Below are positions 4,570 to 11,482 of a stretch of DNA of 11,482 bases, piece after piece. This DNA is from Blastocladiella britannica (Eukaryota; Blastocladiomycota; Blastocladiomycetes; Blastocladiales; Blastocladiaceae): the NCBI GenBank assembly GCA_025349905.2, contig MU625115.1, positions 1 through 11,482 of the forward strand, given 5' to 3'. The position numbers and the translations under genes are program-made. The notes under the pieces were generated by a model. That model did no database searches. It was not told where the DNA came from and saw only the letters and a program-made list of their open reading frames with translations. How positions within the stretch are numbered: position 1 is the stretch's first letter; every line of letters starts with the position of its first letter.

Positions 4570-7500
4570 TCAAGCGGATCGAGTCGTGAGCAATCCGGCG
4601 GGACTCGGGTACACGGTGGCATGCAAATCGTCCTCGTCGGTGGCTGATACGAGCTCATCAATGCTCTCGCTCTCGCCCTCGTCCCTGATTTGGCGCTTGT
4701 CCGCATCGTGGCCGTCCTCATCGTCATCGTCTGTCGTGGAATCAAGAGTGCCATCATCATTGCCACGGGCGACCTGGTCAATTTCCAGCGTGTTGAATAC
4801 GGCCGCGAGTCCCCGGACCGGGTGGCGGTGGTGCAGGCGGGCCGCCTTGCCAGAGCCGGCTTCAATATTGCTGCTTGCCACACCTGATGCCTCGCTGGCA
4901 GATACACTCAGCGATTCAGCTCGCTTTCCAGACCCGGCCGTCGAATGCTCAGAAGAAGCCGCTGTCGCGGCTGCAACAGCAGTGCGCGCCTCAATCATAC
5001 CCAGGCGCGCCTTCAAGTCAGAGTTCTCGGCCGCAACCGCGCGCGCGTACCGGTCGAGGTCGGCGCACCGCTGCGCAAACGTCAGCGGGCGCACGTGGAA
5101 CCGCAGGGTCATGGTACCGTTGGCCGCCAGCAGGCCGTCGCGCTCCAGGCGCCACCGTGGGTAAAAGTCGCCCGAGCCCCACGAGTCGCCCACGGCAAAC
5201 CGAGACGTAAAGTCGCGCTCTACGCTAGTGGTGATGGTGCGCGTGCGGTCCGCGCGTTCTTGCGTCGTGGCGGTGGTGGCGGCCGTTGGGGCTGCCTCAA
5301 CTGTGCGGGTGCGGGTGCGCGCGGGTGTTGGCGTTGTTCCATCCACTCTGCGACTGCCCGAGGTGGCGCCAGAAACAGAAGGGCTCGTAAGCACGCCCGA
5401 GTCTTGTCGGGCCACTGACGTCGTAACAGCCACACCTGAATCGGAAACCGCCTGCTTGGTGGAAGGAGGGGACGACGGCGGCGACGCGGTCGGCGTGGAC
5501 GGTAGCGAAGTCGACGTCGCCGGCACCGACGGGGGCGGGTGCACCATGATCTCGATCTTGTACTGGTACTCGACCGACTCGCCCTGCTCAAGTCCCGCGA
5601 CCAGCTCCACAAAGATGCTGACGGCGCGGCCGCGGACGCGCGGACTGCCGTGCGGATACACCTTGAGCCGCCACGTGATGCCGCCGGCCACCACCAGCGG
5701 GCTATGGAACACCTGGCCAGTGGCGGCATAGTCGCTGAACGACGGGATCACCACCTCGGACGTCGCGTAGCTCGGGAGCAGCGGGTTGGCGAGGGCGGGG
5801 AGGGTCGGGACGCTGGACACGATGGGCAGTGGCGACGCGGGCGATTCGAGTGACGCAAGACGCGCTAGTAGTTCCTCTGCCTGCCCGACCAGTGCGGCCG
5901 CGGGCAAGGTCTTTGTTTCCGACAAAATGGACGATGAGGCTTTGGTGAGCACCTCAATGTGCGATTCGACTTGGTCGCGGAATGCTATTGCATATTTATC
6001 GACCGTTCAGCTTTGTTCGTTGCCTTTGAAAATATAAAGAAAAATACCAAAGAGACTCGTCGCATAGGCGCGGACTTCTTCGTTGACATGCTCGAGTGCA
6101 AGCGTCACATGGTGCTGCACCTCCTCCTGGGTCTAAAATATTAATTGATTCCAATAAAATTACAACGAAGGGAAAAAATGTAAGGATCATACCTTGAGCC
6201 GGGCCGACTCGAGCCCAGCCATCCGGCTCTCGGCTTCCGCGACAACATTGACGAGCTCGATTTCGACCAGCTTGATCCGCACCACGGCCGCTTCGATCTC
6301 GGCCACACGCGCCGCGTGCACCTTCTCCAGATGAACAAAGTCGTGGCCGCGATGCAGATCGCCAAACATGGCGCAATCCGAGCACAGCGGATCCTTGCAC
6401 GTGTTGCAGTAATAGTACAAAGGCGCCTTGTGTGCGGCACAGAGTTCCGCCTGTGATGACGGCTTTTTCTCATGCGGCACCGCAGTGGCCTTGGCGGCGT
6501 CCATGTCCTCGGCAATGTCGCGGATCTGCGCCTGCAACTCGTCCACGAACCGGCACTGAACGAGCTGCGACACGTACAGGTGCGTGCGGCAGTGCGGGCA
6601 TTCCGGTCGCTCTTGCGTGATCCATCGCTACATATTTTTTTTGGTGAATAAAATGGAAGCATAAAAGAAAAATAGGCAGAGCCCTCGGTACCTGCATGCA
6701 AAACTCGCAGCCCATTTTGGAGCAGCTGGGACACATGACGGCGCGCTCGAGGGTACCAAAGCAAATAAAGCACTTGAGAAGATCGTCGAGTGCAGCCACC
6801 GATTTGTGCCGCTCCTTCTCCGGTGTTGCTTCCCGAGTGCGAGGGGCCGCAGTCGAAAGGGCAGCAATCGCCGCCGCAGCCGCAGAATGGCGGCGAGAGC
6901 CAGCAACCACGCGGGACCCGGCAGTCGTGCTGGCGGTTGACACCAGCTCGGGATGGCGGTGCCTCGAAGCCGGCCAGGAAGGCGGGGATGGCGAAGGTGC
7001 TGGCGAGGACGCCTCGGACGGCGGGCGAGTCATGCCACGACCCGGGACATACTCGCCGGCACGGAACCGCTGGCCGCGCTCGGTGGCGTCGCTAGGGCGC
7101 GCTCTCTCACGCGCCAGTGCGGCGCGCCCCTCTTCCTGCAGAGACACAAGAGCAGTGGGGTGAGAGCTTGCGCGAGTGGCCAGACGGGTCAGATTGCGGT
7201 AGGTACGCAGCTCGCTTGCAGTCGCATCCCGGTAAAACGGATCACCCAACCGAGCGGTGGCAGCGACAGCGCCACTCGAGTAATCAAGCTCGTCGTCCTC
7301 TGCGTCGTCGGACGAGGAAGACGAAAGGGCGGCCATGGTGGCCACAAAGGCCGCCGGGTCATTGTCGAACCGCGACAAGATACCGGGTTCGTGGTGGGGA
7401 TCGTCACTGCCACCAGAAGGGCTATTCGTACCGCCCGACAGCGTGAGCCGGCGCGTCGCGTACAAATGTCCAACTAGGTCGTGCTCTGCCCGGGCGACTT

Positions 7501-8500
7501 GATCGTCCATATCGTCCTCCAAGTCGTCAGGGTCAATCATGTCGTCGGCAGCAAGGTCGGCGTAAATCTGGTCCATGCCAAAGGCGTGATAAGGGTCGCC
7601 GAGATCAACGTGTGCTTCCTCCTCATCGTCGTTGTCGGCATCTTCGTCGGAAAGCGATTCCACCAGCATGGCTCGGTGGAGCCGGCGGAACTGGCTCGCA
7701 GAGGTGCCGATGGTCACTGCAATGTCGGATGCAGCCTCGCCGACGCTGCCGCTCCCGTCATCATCGTCGATTTCGTTGTCGTCGCCCTCTTGGTCGTGGC
7801 TGTTGTTGGAATCGCTCCTCTCGACGTCGCTCTCGTCGATCTCGCCAATGTCATGGATTCCGCTGCCGTCCCAATCACGGCGCATGGCGGCACGGTACCC
7901 CAGCGCGAACTCGGACGTCCTGCTGAGACTCTCTGCATTACTACTGGCGCCGCTCGCGAGCGGTCGAGGGCGGGGAAGCACGGGGCTCGAGTGGGATGAT
8001 GGGATCCAGTCAACCGGCGACGCGGCAGACGACCGTCGAGTACTAGGTCCTGACACCGCCATTATACGACTGCTGCGGGAACCAGGCACGACAGCAGGGA
8101 AAGAATGGCGCGGCGAGCGCAGAGACCGGGGGCCAGTCGGAGAGGCATCGCGGCTCGCAGGTCCACGGTGTGTGCTCCCACCCATTGTCGTGGACCGGCG
8201 TCCTTGCAGAGCCAAATACTGCGCGGCATCGAAGGAGGGTGAGGTGAGCGATGCACGGTGGGCCCCTGGTGAAGGCGCTGCGGTCAATGGAGAGGCCGAG
8301 CGGGGTGAGGCGTTAGCCCGCCCAGCTGCTGCGGAAAATAGTGGCGACGGCGGCAGCGACGACGGCGTCGCAGGTGCGGAAGAAGGTGCAGCGCCCGAGG
8401 CGGACGAGAACGACACGAATGACGACCGCACCGACGGATCGGGGGTCGGGAGGTCCGTCCACAGTGGTGGTGAAGACCGCGTCCGGGACTTGCGCGGCAT
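4570..8500 (-). CDS. TRIM37: TRIM37-like RING/B-box/MATH ubiquitin ligase, 4 exons, 1247 aa
   Basis: Exons 8500-6692, 6627-6193, 6132-6048 and 5984-4570; introns of 64, 60 and 63 bp, all GT-AG, with the frame kept (3744 nt). The RING spans 577-616: CFIC, CPSC, CEFC and CPHC supply all eight ligands, and RWITQERPECPHC closely follows animal TRIM37. B-box 2 (666-698) has CAAH, CNTC, CSDC and HRGH. A coiled coil follows (about 700-800). The MATH/TRAF domain (about 868-1077) starts at ITWRLKVYPHG and resumes at RFAVGDSWG. TRIM37 proteins are E3 ligases acting in chromatin, peroxisome and centrosome control in animals; the role here is unknown. Two oddities stand out: 576 residues of Ser/Pro-rich and acidic sequence precede the RING, and the MATH domain carries an insertion. 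The start is the first in-frame ATG; an out-of-frame ATG lies upstream at 8580. Confidence 0.88.
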
Positions 8501-8620
8501 GTACTCTGTTTGCTTTTGTGGATCAACGATGTTGGGGGAGGGGCCGAAGGGAAGAAGAGGCGTTTCTTTGGTGCTCGCATTTGAATCAGCTGCACGCCAC
8601 ACCAACGAAAAAAAAAAACA
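8501..8620 (-). other. 120-bp gap between PRP4 stop and TRIM37-like start
   Basis: This short spacer must hold both the PRP4 3' end and the TRIM37-like promoter. It has an 11-T run (minus strand) seven bases after the PRP4 stop but no AATAAA and no TATA box. An ATG at 8580 opens an overlapping frame that runs past the TRIM37-like start, so it could act as an upstream ORF if included in the transcript. Confidence 0.5.
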
Positions 8621-10382
8621 CTACGACTCGTCCTCGTCCTCGAGGCGCAGCCCGGACGGGCCCCACAGCTTGAACGTGCGGTCGTACCCGGCGCTAGCCA
8701 CAAACCGCGCATTGAGCGCCACGTCCACGCTCATGACTTTGCCCTCGTGGCCCTGCATGGCCTTGAGTGCGCCATAGTCGCCGTCGGCCCACACGCTGAC
8801 CACGCCGTCGTACCCGCCCGCAATCATAAACATGCCAGCGGTCGCCGGGTGCCCACGCACATATTTTCCAGCGTTGGCGCCGGCAAAATCGGCCGCAACG
8901 GGGGCGCGATCGGCCCTAAAGTACTTGACCTGCGACACCAGCGACCGGTGGGCCGGAATCGTGGCTGCACACGCGACGCGGCGCAGATCCCATACTTTGA
9001 TGCTGTGGTCCTCGGACCCGGTCGCCAGCTGGTACCCGGATGCTGGGTGGAAATCGACCGATAGCACTTGCTTGAGATGCCCTTGCAAGTTGAGAACACA
9101 TCGGCCCGTGCGCAGGTCCCACACTTTGCCGATGCCGTCCAACCCACCGGTGGCCGCCAGTGATCCGTCCGGGTGGAATGCGATCGCATACACTTCGCGA
9201 GCATGGCCGTCCTGCGTCAAAAGCTCGGTCCCAGACTCGACATCCCACAGCCGCCATGTCTTGTCGAACGAGGACGATCCAACGTACCGTCCCGATGGGT
9301 GATATGCAACGCGCGAGACGCGTGACGTGTGACCTTTCAGTGTCGTGATTGGCGATTCACTGTTGTTTTGTTGTATGTGTCAACGAGTCCTTTTTGAGGA
9401 AAATGGGAAGATAAACCTACCTGTCCAAGGACCACAAGCACACGTTACCCTCGGCACCCCCACTGACCAAGTTGGCGCTCGATGCGTCCAAACCGACGGT
9501 AGCGTTTGGATGCCATGCGAGTCCGCCCACGCGGTCAACGTGTGCGCGACGGACGTCGCCCAATCGCTTGCAGTGCGGAACCGACCACAGCTGCACCGCT
9601 CCCGAGAACGATCCGGTAGCCAGTGTTTTGGAGTTGGGCGCAAAGGCCACAAACGAGACGGGCCGCGAGTCCACAATCTCGGACGCAATGGGCGTCCACG
9701 ACTTGACGTCCGCGTACAGGTCGCGGCGCAGCGACTTGAAGACGCTGGTTGGGGTATCGAATTCCTGGCGCTGGCGGGCGAGTCGGGCTTGCGCACGCCG
9801 TAACGAGTGGTTGGCGATCCACCGCCGCGCAAACAGCAGCTCGGCGGTGCCGGGAGTAAAGTACTCTTCGCCATCGTCGGACGCGTCGGACGCGTCGGGG
9901 TCGTCGAACGTGACCTGAACGCCGTCCATGGTGCTGAGGATCTTGCGGAGTCGGTCGCGTCGCTCTGCGGGCTATCGTATTTATTTCATGAGCTTTATTG
10001 CAATGGAAAATGGTGCGGTAATAGTACCCCTTCGCCAAAGAGCGTGATGGGATGCCCGAATTCGCGCAGCTTGAGGCGCACGAGCCGGTCGTCGGTTGGG
10101 ACGGCAATGGAGCGCAGTCGCCGGCCAGACTCGATCGAGTCGAGGATAGCGGCGTGCTCTGCCTTGGCCCGGCGCATGGACTCTGACGCGTGCTCGTTGT
10201 CAATGTCTATATATTTGGTTAGTAGGACTGAATGCGATTGGTTGGAATGAAATGTAAGTACCCATCAGGTCGTCGTCATCGTTGTCGTCGTCCACTTCCA
10301 TGAGGTCGTCCAGATCAACCATTTCTTGTTTCGGATGGAGGTTGCCCTCCGCGTCTGCGCCCGTGCTCTGTCGGGAGGCCAT
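8621..10382 (-). CDS. PRP4: U4/U6 snRNP protein Prp4 (PRPF4), 4 exons, 529 aa
   Basis: Exons 10382-10262, 10206-10028, 9971-9421 and 9359-8621; introns of 55, 56 and 61 bp, all GT-AG. Intron 1 contains a perfect TACTAAC branch site. The summed frame is 1590 nt, close to the 522-aa human protein. An acidic start (residues 22-38) precedes the Prp4/SFM motif at about 71-115 (RLRSIAVPTDDRLVRLKLRE, then GHPITLFGEG). Seven WD40 blades follow, from PVSFVAFAPNSKTLATGSFSG to the closing GYDRTFKLW, which matches the typical Prp4 end. Blade 6 carries an extra loop of about 28 residues. Prp4 scaffolds Prp3 and the U4/U6 duplex in the tri-snRNP in the nucleus. The start has ATGGCC with A at -3. Confidence 0.95.
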
Positions 10383-10699
10383 TTTTTTCTCTTACACGGC
10401 TGGGGAGAGTCGGTCAAAAAGCTTCAGGATAAACAGGGCAAGATACTTTTCGCAGGAAACTGGAATGTCACCCAGAATCCGCCAAACTTTTCCAATTCCG
10501 CAATAAAAATCCCACTTTTTTTTCCGCTGGATTGTTGTCTGGCGAAGCCGTTGACGCTGCCATGTTTCCTTTGAATTTTTGCTCCATTTTCCTCGGGAAT
10601 CGGACTTGATCACCTTTTCCGGTGGATTTACAAAATACTTTTCCAACGGATTTTTAGCTCCAAAATCCAGCCGAATCTGAACCCAATTCCTATCCGTCA
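10383..10699. other. PRP4 upstream region, no confident gene
   Basis: AT-richer DNA than the flanking exons. A 102-codon minus-strand frame (10700-10392) is open, but its codons lack the G/C-ending bias of the neighbouring genes, it ends 10 bp before the PRP4 ATG and it resembles nothing I know. It is most likely the PRP4 promoter and leader. I see no clear TATA box for PRP4. Confidence 0.5.
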
Positions 10700-10707
10700 T
10701 ATATAAA
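10700..10707 (+). promoter_or_regulatory. TATA box for the plus-strand hypothetical gene
   Basis: TATATAAA on the plus strand, about 105 bp upstream of the first ATG on that strand (10805) and 250 bp upstream of the ATG of the 126-aa frame. A divergent arrangement with PRP4 follows. Confidence 0.45.
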
Positions 10708-10804
10708 CTTTCTTACATTCGCCTTTGCCCAAATACACACGTTCGATCGCATCCTAATCCTGCCCAAACTTGATCGAAGAGTAAAAGTAAAGGACGGTTC
10801 TTGA

Positions 10805-10951
10805 ATGAATAATGTGGTTGGGGGCCTGTGGTCGAGCAGAGGAGAAAAAGGGCGATCGACTTGCTTAAGAGGCAAGACCGGTTGGGCATGCTCGGAGAGT
10901 CTTGATGCTGCCACCGAAACGTCATGCGAGATCAGCAGGCGAGGAGAGTGA
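10805..10951 (+). CDS. Small ORF upstream of the hypothetical gene (48 aa), doubtful
   Basis: First ATG downstream of the TATA box; 48 codons ending in TGA seven bases before the next ATG at 10958. It could be an upstream ORF, or part of an intron or first exon of the following gene: GATTCTAG just before 10958 looks like a 3' splice site, but no convincing 5' site was found. It has no recognisable domain. Confidence 0.2.
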   Translation: MNNVVGGLWSSRGEKGRSTCLRGKTGWACSESLDAATETSCEISRRGE

Positions 10952-10957
10952 TTCTAG

Positions 10958-11338
10958 ATGCTCAACGAATGGATTGCGGGTGTGGTCGCTCTCGTCGGTG
11001 ATCATGCCGACTGCTGGGTCGAGCACTTTGTTGGCAGTAGTGTCGGCGAGCATGGGCATCCCACTCATTCTGTCACCATTGTCTTCTCGAGCGATTGCGT
11101 TGGGAGGTGGATCACATCCGTGATGCTCGCACTGTTGATGGTCGCCAAGGGCTCAAAGATCGCCAACGAGCGCAATGGTGCGGTTGTGATTGCTGCTGTA
11201 AACCCACCCATTGCTGGATGGAATGGCTGTTTTTATTTTGCCACCAGTACCACCACCAGTACCACCACGCAATCGCCACTGCTGCTGGAAAAAAAAGTGA
11301 TGTTGGTGGTGAGCATCACTTTGGCCGAAAAAAGGTAA
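10958..11338 (+). CDS. Hypothetical protein (126 aa)
   Basis: A 126-codon frame with ATG directly behind an in-frame TAG. The first 80 codons avoid A at the third position, like the confident genes here, and an AATAAA signal begins 16 bases after the stop. Both support a real gene on the plus strand. The protein starts MLNEWIAGVVALVGDHADCW, has a hydrophobic stretch (about residues 50-65, ITSVMLALLMVA) and a Thr-rich repeat near residues 96-104 (ATSTTTSTTT). I do not recognise a family. The last 25 codons lose the codon bias, so the true end or an intron may be missed, and the true start could lie upstream through splicing. Confidence 0.45.
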   Translation: MLNEWIAGVVALVGDHADCWVEHFVGSSVGEHGHPTHSVTIVFSSDCVGRWITSVMLALLMVAKGSKIANERNGAVVIAAVNPPIAGWNGCFYFATSTTTSTTTQSPLLLEKKVMLVVSITLAEKR

Positions 11339-11353
11339 ACAGCCAGCGCAAAA

Positions 11354-11359
11354 AATAAA
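11354..11359 (+). terminator. Poly(A) signal of the hypothetical gene
   Basis: AATAAA on the plus strand, with the first base 16 nt after the TAA stop, inside an A/T-rich run. Confidence 0.45.
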
Positions 11360-11387
11360 TAATAATAACGACGAACGTCGTATTGAC

Positions 11388-11432
11388 TTTTTCGTGAAAA
11401 ATGAAACAAAACAAAGTTGGCGCCAAATTTTG
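11388..11432. promoter_or_regulatory. Possible promoter motifs: SCB-like and E2F-like
   Basis: CACGAAAAA (minus strand, 11396-11388) fits the SBF/SCB consensus CRCGAAA. The palindrome TTGGCGCCAA (11417-11426) contains TTTGGCGC on the minus strand, an E2F-type site. A wider inverted repeat AAGTTGGC/GCCAACTT surrounds it. A gene beginning beyond the right edge may be controlled here; this is inference from motifs only. Confidence 0.3.
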
Positions 11433-11482
11433 CCAACTTCCCACGAATCCGCACAATCAGGTTGATTCTGCTGTCAGGTCCG

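Noticed and set aside
4241..5164. 307-codon plus-strand frame
   Set aside because: It spans the tyrosinase promoter and the antisense of the MATH exon; Ser/Ala/Arg-rich, no domain.
7632..8777. 381-codon plus-strand frame opposite the TRIM37-like gene
   Set aside because: It is the mirror of the low-complexity Ser/Asp-rich exon and also crosses the PRP4 3' end; no recognisable domain.
10392..10700. 102-codon minus-strand frame upstream of PRP4
   Set aside because: Codon endings are unlike the neighbouring genes, it has no recognised domain, and its ATG abuts a TATA motif, so it would probably not be transcribed from it.
11237..11269. ACCACC(A/C)GT tandem as a CRISPR-like or satellite repeat
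   Set aside because: It is a short codon-type repeat (Thr/Ser) of about 30 bp, explained by the hypothetical protein.
11296..11320. AGTGATG/CATCACT inverted repeat resembling a terminator
   Set aside because: It lies inside the hypothetical coding frame, has only 7-bp arms with an 11-nt loop and no eukaryotic terminator role.

Overview
This window is nuclear DNA from a eukaryote, most likely a GC-rich early-diverging (zoosporic-type) fungus or another opisthokont. The evidence is three spliced genes with short GT-AG introns (55 to 71 bp), one of them with a TACTAAC branch site. There are also TATA and AATAAA signals, a secreted fungal-type tyrosinase, a U4/U6 snRNP Prp4 orthologue and a TRIM37-type RING/B-box/MATH ubiquitin ligase. 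Taxonomy is inferred from gene content only. There are no tRNA, rRNA, CRISPR or transposon features.

Layout, almost all on the minus strand, so genes read from right to left. 10382-8621: PRP4, four exons, 529 aa, seven WD40 blades. 8500-4570: TRIM37-like ligase, four exons, 1247 aa, with a 576-residue N-terminal extension and an insertion of about 100 residues inside the MATH domain. 4226-2807: tyrosinase, three exons, 427 aa, signal peptide and both copper sites. Its upstream region carries a TATA box, three CCAAT boxes, an 18-bp palindrome and a 21-bp direct repeat.

2692-1: a tandem array of very small genes, all below 60 codons. Three units spaced 615 and 629 bp apart each carry, on the minus strand, (i) an ORF or relic of a hydrophobic 42-aa peptide and (ii) a 42-aa secreted-peptide precursor with a conserved signal sequence and, in two intact copies, a basic cleavage-type site before a short acidic tail. 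A fourth, diverged precursor runs off the left edge. Two precursors and the cut-off one are open. One precursor is frameshifted by a 7-bp duplication, and two of the three companion ORFs are decayed. All four precursors share a promoter or leader element 79 to 98 bp upstream of the start codon. This array is the most likely undescribed system in the window.

10383-11482: the PRP4 upstream region, then a plus-strand hypothetical gene (10958-11338) with a TATA box and an adjacent poly(A) signal, then a short end region with cell-cycle-like promoter motifs. PRP4 and TRIM37 are housekeeping or regulatory genes. The tyrosinase and the peptide array form a block of secreted proteins beside them; any joint function is inference.
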